Assembly (NCBI GenBank): GCA_014529385.2
Contig: CM043950.1
Coordinates: 157,433,545 to 157,497,544, forward strand
Direction: 5' to 3'
DNA length: 64,000 bases
From: Adiantum capillus-veneris
Lineage: Eukaryota; Streptophyta; Polypodiopsida; Polypodiales; Pteridaceae
Both the position numbers and the translations under genes were made by a program. The notes beneath the pieces are model-generated. The model was given only the letters and a program-made list of their open reading frames with translations. It did not search any database and was not told the origin of the DNA. Position 1 is the first letter of the stretch, and the number at the start of each line of letters is the position of its first letter. Positions 42,107 through 53,590 of the stretch are shown here, one piece after another.

Positions 42107-43420
42107 TTATGCTCACAAGACCTATTCAGAGAAGGAATTAGAAGAGGTGGTTGATGCACCGATTGCTCAGCTTTTTGACGCGCAGAACAAAGCCAAAAAG
42201 CACGGCAAAAAGCAAAAGAAAGGCACTGACTTCCCGGGTTATTTGGGTCGTCAATCGACATTTGATAAGGCAAAGAAACAGAAGAAGCGTGTTCGATTAG
42301 GAGTACCCAGTTCTTCTTCTTCTTCTTCTTCTTCTTCTGACAATTCTTCTAGATCTTCAGATTCGATAAGGCAAAGAAACAGAAGAAGCGTGTTCGATTA
42401 GAAGGAGTACCCAATTCTTCTTCTTCTTCTGACAGTTCTTCTAGCTCTTCAGAAAAGGCAAAAAGCGAAGCAAGAAACAACGCTTCGGAAAGGGCAAGCA
42501 AAAGGCAAAGAAGTCTAAATCTCGCCCAGTGAGTGACAGTTCTACAGAGGACTCGTCTACAGATGGTTCAGACTCTGATGACGGCAACTTTTATGCGAAC
42601 AAGAAGAATTTCTATAAAGCCAACCAGTATGACTTTCTGGAAGATAAAAGCAAGAAAGTCCGAGAGTTTAAGGAAGGTGGACAGTCGATCAAATTTGACA
42701 CTTTTTCAGGATACAAAGATGCTTCGAAGGCTTTGTCTTTTATACAGCAATTTGACATCGCTTTCGCGGAAAGACGCTACTCAGAGCAATCCAAGATTCG
42801 GAGGGCTGCCTCTTATTGTAAGGGGAATGCTTGAACTTGGTGGTCCACGCTTCTTTTAAACAAGACTGCGCCAGTTAAATGGCTGAAATTTAAGAAGCTT
42901 TTTATTTCTTCTTGGCTGACGCAAGAGTATGAACGCGATATACGAGCAGCTTAGAACCATCTTCGGATGACCAAGAGAGATACAGTGGACGCTTATTGCG
43001 ACAGATTCTGGAGCTCTTTTCTACCCGCCTCTTCATTCAAGACGATCTCGTTCAAAGAACAGATTGAGCGGTTTACCTTGGGTCTACCTACAAAGATCCG
43101 AGATCACTCCTTGGAACAGATATCAGCTTCTATTCAGGAGTTGATGAGTCATGCGAAATGGGGCTTTGCCATTCACTCTGGCAGTCTGACCTACCCTACC
43201 GATGAGGTCATGACACAACGAGCCGAACAGACTTCAGTGAATGAAAGTAGAAAGAGAAAGAGCAACCTAGAAAAGAAGAATGCACGACCCAAGCTTACTC
43301 CTCAAGAGAGAGCTCGCTTCATCAGGGAGGGGAAGTGCTTTGGATCCGGGGAACATGGACATATCTCCGCGAAGTGCCCTAAAAAGGCACAGAAAGGACA
43401 GATTGACAAGGACGACGACA
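42107..43420 (+). pseudogene. F1 gag with damaged zinc knuckle
   Basis: It includes Lys/Ser-rich repeats, KEGGQSIKFDTFSGYKDASK, and FKEQIERFTLGLPTKIRD. The knuckle reads CFGSGEHGHISAKC, so the second Cys has become Ser. A 101-bp tandem duplication (starts 42264 and 42365) breaks the frame. Confidence 0.85.
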
Positions 43421-44220
43421 AGCCTGAGAGTTCGAGAGCAGCTGAGGAACGTGGAAGAAAAGGCAAGATGAAAACAGGACTGGTTCCAGATTGTGTGGGT
43501 ACCGATCCCAACACCATGGACGAGAGTACAGAAGATCAGAGCAAAGTGAAAGACCAAGAGGCCCTGATCTTCTTTGATGGAGGAGCCAAGGCCAACTTCA
43601 TTTCACCGCAATTAGCGGCGCAGCTCGAGATCACTCCCGATCGGATGGGACCACTTGCGGAGGCAGTTCGAGAGGCACCCGGCAGGGACGTAGCCATTAC
43701 ACCTGTCATTGGCAAACTTCGGTTGCATTGTCAGGGGTATTTGGGGCATGAGGACTTTTTCATAATGCCTTTGGAAGGTTGTGATGTTCTCTTAGGGGAT
43801 TCCCTGGTACCACAAGAACAACGCCGTGGTCGATTATCGGGCGAGGAAAGCAACATTGACTACAGAGAAGGGCAAAACCATTGTACTTGATATTAAACTC
43901 AAGGGCGAGTCTGTCCCTATTGTATCGGCTTCGGCCATTTCTAAATGAATAAAATCGAGTCTGTTTGTTTACTCGATCTTCATGAAAGAATTGAGCGATA
44001 AGGATAGGACAAATATGTCTAAACTTGATAAAGAACGCCAAGATTTTCTCCACTCTCAGGCCGATTGATTCTCAGAGGGCCTACCAGGCGAGTTACCACC
44101 TACTCGTCCTGAAGATCATACCATTGACTTGATACCTGGAAGCACACCACCGAACAGGCCACCTTACCGTGTGAGCCGAGCACAGAATGAAGAGATTATG
44201 AACCAAGTGAAAGACCTCTT
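43421..44220 (+). pseudogene. F1 protease and linker to RT
   Basis: It reads ALIFFDGGAKANFISPQLAA, IMPLEGCDVLLGDSLV and, after frame breaks, the LPPTRPEDHTIDLIPGST-type linker before the RT. Confidence 0.82.
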
Positions 44221-44222
44221 GG

Positions 44223-45188
44223 AAAAGGGTCTTGTCTAGCCTAGTACTTCACCGTATTGCTCTCCAGTGTTGTTGGTTTTGAAGAAAGATAGATCTTGGA
44301 GAATGTGCATCGATTATAGAGCTCTCAACAAAATCACCATCAAGAACAGGTTCCCGATTCCTAGGATCGATGATATACTCGACAGGTTACAAGGATCCTC
44401 GTGCTTTAGCAGGATTGATTTGAAGTGGATATCATCATATCAGAATCGCGCCGCGAGATGTCTACAAGACAGCTTTTCGGACGACTTTTGGGTTATTTGA
44501 GTTTTTGGTGATGCCTTTTGGCTTAACCAATGCTCCTGCGACATTTAACCGGATGATGGACAGGATTTTTCGAGAGTACAGGCTATTTGTTGGCACTTTC
44601 TTTGACGATATCATTGTTTTCTCCAAGGATGAGGCAGAACACGGAGATCATCTGCTTCAGGTCTTTCAGGCAATACGAGATCACAAGTTAGTGATTAATG
44701 CAAAGAAAAGGGTCTTGTCTAGCCTAGTACTTCACCATATTGCTCTCCAGTGTTGTTGGTTTTGAAGAAAGATGGATCTTGGAGAATGTGCATCGACTAT
44801 AGAGCTCTCAACAAAATCACCATCAAGAATAGGTTCCCGATTCCTAGGATCGATGATATACTCGACAGGTTACAGGGATCCTCGTGCTTTAGCAGGATTG
44901 ATTTGAAGAGTGGATATCATCATATCAGAATCGCGCCCCGAGACGTCTACAAGACAGCTTTTCGGACGACTTTTGGGTTATTTGAGTTTTTGGTGATGCC
45001 TTTTGGCTTAACCAATGCTCTTGCGACATTTAACCGGATGATGGACAGGATTTTTCGAGAGTACAGGCTATTTGTTGGCACTTTCTTTGACGATATCATT
45101 GTTTTCTCCAAGGATGAGGCAGAACACAGAGATCATCTGCTTCAAGTCTTTCAGGCAGTACGAGATCACAAGTTAGTGATTAATGCAA
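44223..45188 (+). pseudogene. F1 reverse transcriptase, duplicated in tandem (2 x 483 bp)
   Basis: Unit 1 (44223-44705) and unit 2 (44706-45188) each hold [13 protein letters not shown]-like fingers, the [20 protein letters not shown] block and the catalytic FVGTFFDDIIVFS. The period of 161 codons keeps phase, but unit 1 has an extra break near KWISSY. The junction words are AAAAGGG and AAAAGTG. Confidence 0.92.
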
Positions 45189-46020
45189 AGAAAAGTGAAT
45201 TTTTCCTACCAGCGATACACTTTTTGGGACACATTGTCTCAACAGGAGCAGGAGTGCAAATGGATCCGGCAAAGATAGAGACTATCCGTGATTGGCCCGA
45301 TTTGAAGAATGTCCATGAAGTTAGAAGCTTCTTGGGACTGTGTTCGTACTACAGGCAATTCATTCGAAAGTTTGTAGAGGTTGCTTCCCCTTTGCATATC
45401 TTGACACAGAAAGGAGTCCCTTTCTCGTGGGGACCCACAAAGGTGACTGCCTTTCAAACATCGAAAGAGAAATTGACTACAGGATTAGTTTTGACTTTGC
45501 CTGACTTGCAAAAGTCATTTGAAGTATATTGTGATGCTTGTGGTCGTAGTCTGGGTGCGGTCTTAATGCAAGAAGGCCATGTCATTGATTACAAGAGCCG
45601 ATTGTTCTCAAGGCAGAAAATGACAACACACATTTATGAGAAAGAGCTTTTGGCGGTTACCCATGCTCTTACTCAGTGGCGGCATTACCTACTCGGAGTG
45701 GATTTTACTGTCTTTACAGACCATCAGAGTTTGCGCTACTTCTTGTCACAAAAGCTCTTTCTCATAAATGTGTGTTGTCCATGCTCTTACTCAGTGGCGG
45801 CATTACCTACTCGGAGCGGATTTTACTGTCTTTACAGACCATCAGAGTTTGCGCTACTTCTTGTCACAAAAGCAGCTTTCGGAAAAGCAGATGCAGTGGA
45901 CGAACATCTTGTCACACTTTCACTTCCAGATTATCCATGTGCACGGACAGAAGAATGTGGTGGAAGATGTTGTGTCTCGGAAGCCGTTGGTTCTGGCTAT
46001 TTCCGCTATACATCATAGGA
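45189..46020 (+). pseudogene. F1 RNase H with an inverted template-switch insertion
   Basis: It reads GAGVQMDPAKIETI, FEVYCDACGRSLGAVLMQEG and VFTDHQSLRYFLSQK. The last part occurs twice (45662-45754 and 45780 onward, period 118 bp). Between the copies is a 30-bp inverted copy of 45622-45651. The frame is lost here. Confidence 0.9.
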
Positions 46021-47070
46021 TATGGTCGACCAGTATGCCACAGGTACAGATTTTGCAGAAGCTTTCACCCACGGATACGGGATGGGGAGACAGTAGCGGG
46101 ATATTCCATTCGAGATGGCTACTTGATGAGAAAAACCATGTTGTGTGTTACACAGCCGTTAAGGGAAAAGGTTATGACTGAATGCCACTGTCCACCTTTT
46201 ACGCGTCACCGCGGCATTGCTACCACCATGAAAGGGGTAGAGAGATACTTCTTTTGGCCGAGACTCAAAAAGGATGTGGAAGAGTTTGTGCGCAGTTGCT
46301 TAGTATGCCAGAAGGTCAAGTTTGACAGGCATTAAGCACAGGGATTGTTACAGCCTTTACCCATATCCACTCGCCCCTCGGAAAGTATTGCAATGGATTT
46401 CATTTTTTATCTCCCGAGAACACAGAGTGGTCACGATGGTATCTGGATTGTTATTGACAGATTTAGCAAACAGGCTCATTTCATTCCAGTGAAGAAAACA
46501 GTCAAGCCAGATCACTTAGCGAGACTGTTTGTGGCCCAGATTTTCAGATTACATAGCATGCCTAAGACAATTGTCTCCGACAGAGACCCCAGTATTACGA
46601 GTTAGTTTTGGAAGGCAATTTGGAAGAACATTGGCACGCGGTTGCAGTTCTCGTCATCGTTCCACCCGCAGACTAACGGGCAATCTGAGATTGCAAATTC
46701 AGTGGTTCTAGATTTATTGAAGTCTTATATTTGGGATCAGAAGACTCAATGGGAAAAGTACTTACCGTCAGTGGAATTTGCCTACAATAACACGATACAC
46801 TCTTCGACGGGGAAGGCGCCATTTGAGATTGTTGAAGGTGCTGCGAAGGTTCCACCCTTCCTAAGCACGAAAGATAAGATTTTTGAAGCGGATGAATATA
46901 CGTGAGACTTACATAAGGCTTTTGCCAAGGTTTGCGAGACTTTGCAGAAATCTCAGGAACGACATAAAAAGGTAGCGGATCGCCATCGTCGTGACTTGAA
47001 ATTGAAGGAGGATGATTGGGTGCTCTTACGTTTTGAGAATGCACGCCTGAGAAAGAAAAAGGGAAAGGAG
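46021..47070 (+). pseudogene. F1 integrase
   Basis: The zinc-binding part reads TRHRGIATTMKGVERYFFWP, then VRSCLVCQKVKFDRH. The core has SIAMDFIFYLPRT, TIVSDRDPSITS and TNGQSEIANS, giving the Asp-Asp-Glu residues. Stops occur at 46333 and 46603. Confidence 0.88.
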
Positions 47071-47600
47071 AGGCTTTTTCCAAACATTAGTATGCGATAC
47101 TATGGACCTTCCCAGATCACTGAAAAGATAAATGATGTCTCCTTTCGACTGAAACTGACTAATACTTGGAGGATTCACAATGCATTTCATGTGAGTCTCT
47201 TGAAACCTTTTAAAGGTGATGTGCCTGATGATGGGGAGCCTGAAAAGCAACCTGAAGTGGAAGAAAAACAAGAAGATCCTTGTTCCTGAACAGATTTTGA
47301 CACATAAGAATACGAAGAAAAAAGGTAAAGTCCGAAGGCGGTTCTTGGTTAAGTTTAAGAACTATCCTGCATTGGATGCGAAGTGGATGGAGGAGGAGGA
47401 CCTGGCAGCCAGATACTCCTCAGATTGTGAAACTTTACCTCGAGGCTTTTGGTTTAGCATAGTCTACTCCAAATGGAACCCAGAATTCAGCTTGGCCAGA
47501 GATCTGGTGCAGTGGGATGCACAAGAGGGGAGTCACTCCGTTCCTTTGTCAACAGATGCCTTGATTTTGATACTAGAGTCACTGATGTCTCTTTGAGCTT
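47071..47600 (+). pseudogene. F1 integrase end and chromodomain
   Basis: It reads RYYGPSQITEKINDVSFRLK, NAFHVSLLKPFKGDV and, after a frameshift, ILVPEQILTHKNTKKKGK and RRRFLVKFKNYPALDAKWME. Confidence 0.87.
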
Positions 47601-47870
47601 CAAGGATACTAAAAGCTGACAGTATTTTGCTGTATGACTTTATGAAATGGAATTCCTGATTATGATACTGATTTGTTCTTGACTTCTTTTAAGTGCAGGA
47701 ACTAATAGACGAAATGACTGTAGCATTTTGGTCTGATTGATCTCGAATAGACATGGTTGCAATAGGGGTTAGTCAATCGGACATCGATGAGATCCCGATT
47801 GGATCTAAATGCGATTGATAGCTACATTGCTGATAAATCATGGTCTAAGATCCGAATGAATGTTGAATGT

Positions 47871-48003
47871 CATGTGATGTCCTTTGATGTCTAGTGATGT
47901 CCTGTGATGTCGTGTGATGTGACTGTCGATTGGTACATGTGTTGTCAGTGTCTGCTAAGACGGTTGATTGGTACATGTGTTGTCAGTGTCTGCTAAGACG
48001 GTT
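47871..48003. repeat. TGATGTC(C/G) decamer repeats and a 38-bp tandem duplication
   Basis: About six 10-bp units of GTGATGTCCT type at 47871-47925, then two exact 38-bp units at 47928-47965 and 47966-48003, in the F1 3' non-coding region. Confidence 0.85.
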
Positions 48004-48067
48004 TATGGCCTCTGTCTGTTTTGCAGGCGTAATCCACGGCGATTACAATGCTTTCAAGAGGGAGGTA

Positions 48068-48321
48068 TGTCACAAAGTGATGACGTGTCTGACCGAGAGC
48101 ATGCGAGAACCCTAACCCTGACTGTTGCTGAAAACCCTAATTCTGGAAACCCTGACCCTAAAACCTGCAAACCCTAAAATCTGCCAGAAACCCTAACCCT
48201 AGGGCAACAAGGGAATCTCGAAAAAAGAGCTCACATGATGACGAGGCCACCGTACACAGATTTCCGGATTTTGCGGTGTTGTTTAAGGGCTGCGGCAGAA
48301 TTGCTTTTCTCTACGCAATTG

Positions 48322-48410
<89 letters not shown>

Positions 48411-48788
48411 CTTTTTGCTATATTTCCTAAAGCTCAAGAGAGCTTGAGAGAGGAAAAGAGCCTTTCCTTTTATTTTTAGGCTTTTGATATTAAGCTTTTG
48501 AGGCTCTGCTTTTGGCATCCCTTGTAATTTAAATATGTGGTTTGGGCTCCCACTCTGCAGAGCATCTGGACGTAGAGCCAGAGAGTGAGACCCGAACCAC
48601 TCTTGTACTTTGAATTGATTAATACATAAAGAAATACCGAAAGGGGCGCCAGTCTTTGGGGCCAATATCTCTAGGCACGGAACTCCGCCGGGCCAATGTA
48701 AATCTATTGTGAACTGTGAACTGTTTTGAAGTGGTTATTTGGTGCTCTCGTGATTGATTCTTGACTTGGAGTGTCCAAGTCTGTTACA
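48068..48788 (+). repeat. F1 3' LTR
   Basis: Same termini as the 5' LTR, longer mainly through a longer (GA)n tract (48326-48408). The shared LTR box is at 48631-48651. Confidence 0.95.
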
Positions 48789-48793
48789 GGTAG

Positions 48794-49916
48794 TCGTCAA
48801 AGTTCCAGTAGAAAAGCCAGAGAAGAGACAGAAACTGAAACTGATGCAGAAATTGATTGGGATGCTGATACAGACCACTACAAGAAGTCTTCAAAACGGA
48901 GTCAGGTTCCTAAGGTCAGAAGAGGTAGAGATGATGCTGACCGGCATGATTATACTTCTTCATTGAAAATTTCTTTCCCAGTATTCAAAGGTGGAAAGAA
49001 AGATGATCCAGATGTTCATATCCAAGCTTTTGAACAGTATGCTGAGTTGAAAAATATTGATGAAGATGACTGGGGTGAATACTTTCCTCAGACACTAAAG
49101 GATGCAGCAAGAAAATGGTACTATCATTACCCAACTTGCCAACTCAGATCATACAACAAATTAATCAAGGATTTCAGACTGGAATATTCAGACAACACGA
49201 GAGATGAGGACATCCTCTGTGAGCTAGATAAGATCAGACAAGGGAAGCTATCAGTAAGAAGTTATGTTGAGAAAATCAAGGAATTAACCAAGCAGCTGCA
49301 AGAGCCACCATCAGAAAAGAGATTACGCGTATGGTTTCTAAATGGGTTCCACAGTAAGAAGCTCAGAGAACAGGAAGTGCCTGCACCAAAAAAGAAATTT
49401 AATGATTTGGTGCAGAGAGCATTGAAGCTTGAACAGCACGCAAAGGAGAGGAGTCACAAGAAAAGGAGGTCTAGTAGTAGCAGTTCTTCCACTAAGAATT
49501 CTCATTCCAGTAATACCTCCAATAGCTTTGAAAGCAGCTCAAATGAAAAAAGCAAAGACAAGGCCAAGAAGGGGTCTTGGTCCAAAAAGATTGATGAGAT
49601 GGACCGACAGATTGCTGAAATCAACTATACCAGACAACCAATTAGAAGAATGGAAACCTGGTGTTCAAAGTGTAAATCTAAAAATCATGTTTCCAATGAA
49701 TATCCACAATGTACCTATTGCAAAGCATATGATCATTTATGGAACAATTGTGGCATTCGCATTCATCACTTCAAGAAGAGAAAAGATTTGTCTGTAGTGG
49801 CATTTACCAATGCTGAACCAGCCAGAGTGGAGACAACCAGTGTACCCCAAGAGGAGAAATCAGATACCAATGGTACTGGCACTGGGCGCGGCAAGTACAA
49901 GGGAGGTACTAGCTAG
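48794..49916 (+). pseudogene. Element G gag (long open part)
   Basis: It continues the N-terminus at 41127. It contains DVHIQAFEQYAELKNI, YFPQTLKDAARKWYYHYPTC and SVRSYVEKIKELTKQLQEPP, then a basic/Ser stretch and the Cys-rich CSKCKSKNHVSNEYPQC. Just after the TAG is CYTCDKYGHIAA*R, a knuckle whose Gln codon became TAG. Confidence 0.85.
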
Positions 49917-51060
49917 GGCCGGCGTCGTCGTAATTTTCAGAACCGAAGTCTAAACTGTTATACTTGTGACAAGTATGGGCATATTGCGGCTTAGCGTCCA
50001 AAAACACCTACTACTGCGGCTACTGAGGAGAAAGCCCCAAAACTAGTTCCTGTACGAGCAGTCACATGCAGCAAAGGGGTAGTCATTGAGGAAATTCCAG
50101 ATGAACCGGTAAAACCAATCAGTCCTAAAAGTAGCAATTGGACTCATCAGAGAGAGGTGTGGAAGGCAAAGGGTAAAGAAAAGGTAGTCATTGAATGGCA
50201 GGAACAAAGAGAACTAGCGGCTAAGATCACAGAAGATTTAGCCAAGAAGCTGCTAGGGTAGCCAGAAAGTTTTGATGCCCGGGTCATTCAGAAGATACCA
50301 GACCAATCTTTTGAGAAAGCACAACCAGATCAGTTAGGGTCTGGAATTCCTAAGACTATGTTGGCTGCAGTTCAAGGACTCGTAGAGGAACTAAGGAACG
50401 TTAAATCAAATACAACTGCAACAGGAAACAACGAAAGAGGCACCGTAGGTATCAGAACAGAGGAATAGCACTGTGCAGATAGTCCTGACTCTTCAAGTTC
50501 TGACACTGTGCAAATAGTCCCAACTCTTCAAGTTCTGACAATAACTCTGATCAAGAGAGAGAAGAAATTCATGTCAAGATTTGTGACAGAAATCAGAAAT
50601 TGACAGTTGAACTAGATGACATTAGGAAAACTTTGCTTGAAGCAACGAAATTCATCAGACAATGAAGGAAGACTGAAGCAGAAGCCAGAGCAGTTGACTT
50701 GGCTACTGTCAGAGATGATGTGCCGATGATCCAGGTAGACTAGAAGGTTAGGAAACAGTGGGAGCCACTATCTAGTGTCATACTGGATGAAAGAGCACCA
50801 TCCCATACGCACCTTGTACATCTAGTACTAGGAAGCTAATTTTAAACTTTTCTTTGCCTACTCTTATCTGCATACTCTCTATCATCCCGATTGCCTGCAC
50901 AACTCGATGATCCGCCATTCGAACTTTGAAGGTGCTGGTTTTAGGTTTGTGATACCCATTCTTTGCTAAAGGTGTGATCTCAGGATGTTTATTCCTACTG
51001 GGGCGCCCATGGTTGCAAACGGCACAGGCTATGTCAATGAGACTCTAACAATACAAGGCG
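49917..51060 (+). pseudogene. Element G: degenerate stretch between gag and pol
   Basis: Includes the CYTCDKYGHI knuckle (49957-49995) and lysine-rich reading with many stops. A 35-bp tandem duplication starts at 50469 and 50504. It ends at the B3 insertion. Confidence 0.6.
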
Positions 51061-51181
51061 CCAGTTGTTAGGTGCAGCGGAATGATTGTTTGCGCTTTGC
51101 TCAAGATGAGTGCTCCGAATTGTGCTCAAGGTTCCTTTTAGTTCTTATGGAAGGGAGAGCCTTCCGTTCTTAAGGAAAAGT

Positions 51182-53431
51182 TGTAACAGACTTGGACACT
51201 CCAAGTCAAGAATCAACCGCGACAGCACCAAATAACCACTTCAAAACAATTCACAGATCACAATAGATTTGCACTGGCCCGGCGGAGTTCCGTGCCTAGA
51301 GATATTGGCCCCAAAGACTGGCGCCCCTTTCGATATTTCTTTTTATATTAATCAATCATCAAAGTACAAGAGAGCGGTTAGGGTTTCACTCTCAGACTCT
51401 GCGTCCAGATGCTCTGAGAAGTGAGGCCCTCACCACTAATTTAAAGGTTACAAGAGATGCCCAAAAGCAGAGCCCCAAAAGCTTCAAATCAAAAGCAATT
51501 GCTCTCTCTCTCTCTCTCACAGAGAGTCAAAACATGAAAGCAAAAGCATTCTCTCTCTCTTTCTCATTTAAGTAGAGAAAAAGCGAAATTTGCGTCGCTC
51601 ATCATTTTCCCAAAAAAAAAAAACTTTTTTTTTTAAATTTCAACCTCCGCGATTTCCGGAAATTAAGCTTTCTGGCAAAAATTAGGGTTTGCATTTCTGG
51701 CAGAAATTAGGGTTTTTGTTGTCCACCACGTCATCACTTTGTGACATACCCCCTCTTGAAAGCATTGTAATCGACCGCGATTACGCTTGCAAAACCGACA
51801 AAAGCCATAAACCGTCTTAGCAGACACTGACTGTTAGTACCTACGTACTAGGAACACACATCAAGCACATGTACAAAATCGACAGTCACATCACCAGACA
51901 TCACAGGACATCACATGACATTCAACATTCATTCGGATCTTAGACCATGATTTATCGGCAATGTAGCTAGCAATCACATCTAGGTCCAATCGGGACTATG
52001 TCTATTCGAGATCAATCAGACCAAAATGTAACCCCTATTGCAACCATGTCTATTCGAGATCAATCAGACCAAAATGTTGTAGAGTCATTTCAGCTATCAA
52101 TTCCTGCACTCACAAGAAGTCAAGAACAAATCAGTATACTAATCGGGAATTCCATTTCATAAAGTCATCCAGCAGAATTCTGTCAGCTCTCAGTATCCCT
52201 GAAGCTCAAAGAGACATCAGTGACTTTAGTATCAAAATCGAGGCATCGGTTGACAAAGGAGTGGAGTGACTCCCCTCTTGTGCATCCCGCTGCACCAGAT
52301 CTCCGACCAAGCTGAATTCTGGGTTCCGTTTGGAGTAGACTATGCTAAACCAAAACATCGAGGTAAAGTTTCACAATCCGAGGAGTATCTGCTAGGTCCT
52401 CCTCCTCCATCCACTTCGCATCAAATGCAGGAAAGTTCTTGAACTTAACCAAGAACCGCCTTCGGACTTTACCTTTCTTCATATCATTATGTGCCAAAAT
52501 CTGTTCAGGAACAAGGATCTCCTCGTTTTCTTCCACTTTGGGTTGCTCATCAGGCTCCCCATCATCAGGCACATCACCCTTAACAGGTTTCAAGAGACTC
52601 ACATGCAATGCATTGTGAATCCTCCAAGTATCTGGCAGTTTCAATCAGAAGGAGACATCATTTATCTTGTCAGTAATCTAGAAAGGTCCGTAGTATCACA
52701 TACTAAGCTTTGGAAAAAGCCTCTCCTTTCCCTTTTTCTTTCTTAGGCGTGCCTTCTCAAAAGTAAGAGCACCCAATCATCCTCCTTCAGTTTCCAGTCT
52801 TTTCCCATTGAGTCTTCTGATGCGAGATACAAGACTTCAATAAATCTAAAATCACTGAATTGGCAATCTCAGATTGGACACTCCAAGTCAAGAATCAACC
52901 GCGACAGCACCAAATAACCACTTCAAAACAATTCACAGATCACAATAGATTTGCACTGGCCCGGCGGAGTTCCGTGCCTAGAGATATTGGCCCCAAAGAC
53001 TGGCGCCCCTTTCGGTATTTCTTTTTATATTAATCAATCATCAAAGTACAAGAGAGCGGTTAGGGTTTCACTCTCAGACTCTGCGTCCAGATGCTCTGAG
53101 AAGTGAGGCCCTCACCACTAGTGTAAAGGTTACAAGGGATGCCCAAAAGCAGAGCCCCAAAAGCTTCAAATCAAAAGCAATTGCTCTCTCTCTCTCACAG
53201 AGAGTCAAAACATGAAAGCAAAAGCATTCTCTCTCTCTTTCTCATTTAAGTAGAGAAAAAGTGAAATTTGCGTCGCTCATCATTTTCCCCAAAAAAAAAA
53301 AAAACTTTTTGTTTTTTTTAAATTTGAGCCTCCGCGATTTCCGGAAATTAGGGTTTCTGGCAGAAATTAGGGTTTGCATTTCTGGCAGAAATTAGGGTTT
53401 TTGCTATCCACCACGTCATCACTTTGTGACA
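51182..53431 (-). mobile_element. Element F2: F-family chromovirus with large internal deletion, TSD AAAGT
   Basis: AAAGT at 51177-51181 and 53432-53436. The 3' LTR is 51182 to about 51745. The internal part (about 51746-52867) holds only the integrase end, chromodomain and 3' region. The remaining 5' LTR is about 52868-53431. Primer site, gag, RT and RNase H are missing. Shared LTR boxes are at 51319-51339 and 53001-53021. Confidence 0.92.
52345..52860 (-). pseudogene. F2 integrase end and chromodomain
   Basis: It reads LPDTWRIHNALHVSLLKPVK, then ENEEILVPEQILAHND and RRRFLVKFKNFPAFDAKWME. The upper end stops at the deletion joint near 52867, inside the integrase core. Confidence 0.88.
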
Positions 53432-53590
53432 AAAGTGCTATGATCACAAACAAAGTGAATGGACACTGTGCGTGCAAGTGTATGAGACTGAGAGATAGAG
53501 AGAGAAGAGAGATACGACACCAGAGACGTTTTAAAACCCTCCTCCGAAGGCCCCACTCTCGTCGACGAGAGTGGTCTACTTATTGATTGC

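Larger units (their letters stand above)
41398..48788 (+). mobile_element. Element F1: complete Ty3/gypsy chromovirus, TSD GGTAG
   Basis: 7391 bp with LTRs 41398-42093 and 48068-48788, GGTAG at 41393-41397 and 48789-48793, an iMet primer site, and a purine tract AAGAGGGAGGTA before the 3' LTR. Gag to chromodomain is present in order but broken by stops and by four tandem duplications. It is inserted in the gag of element G. Confidence 0.95.
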
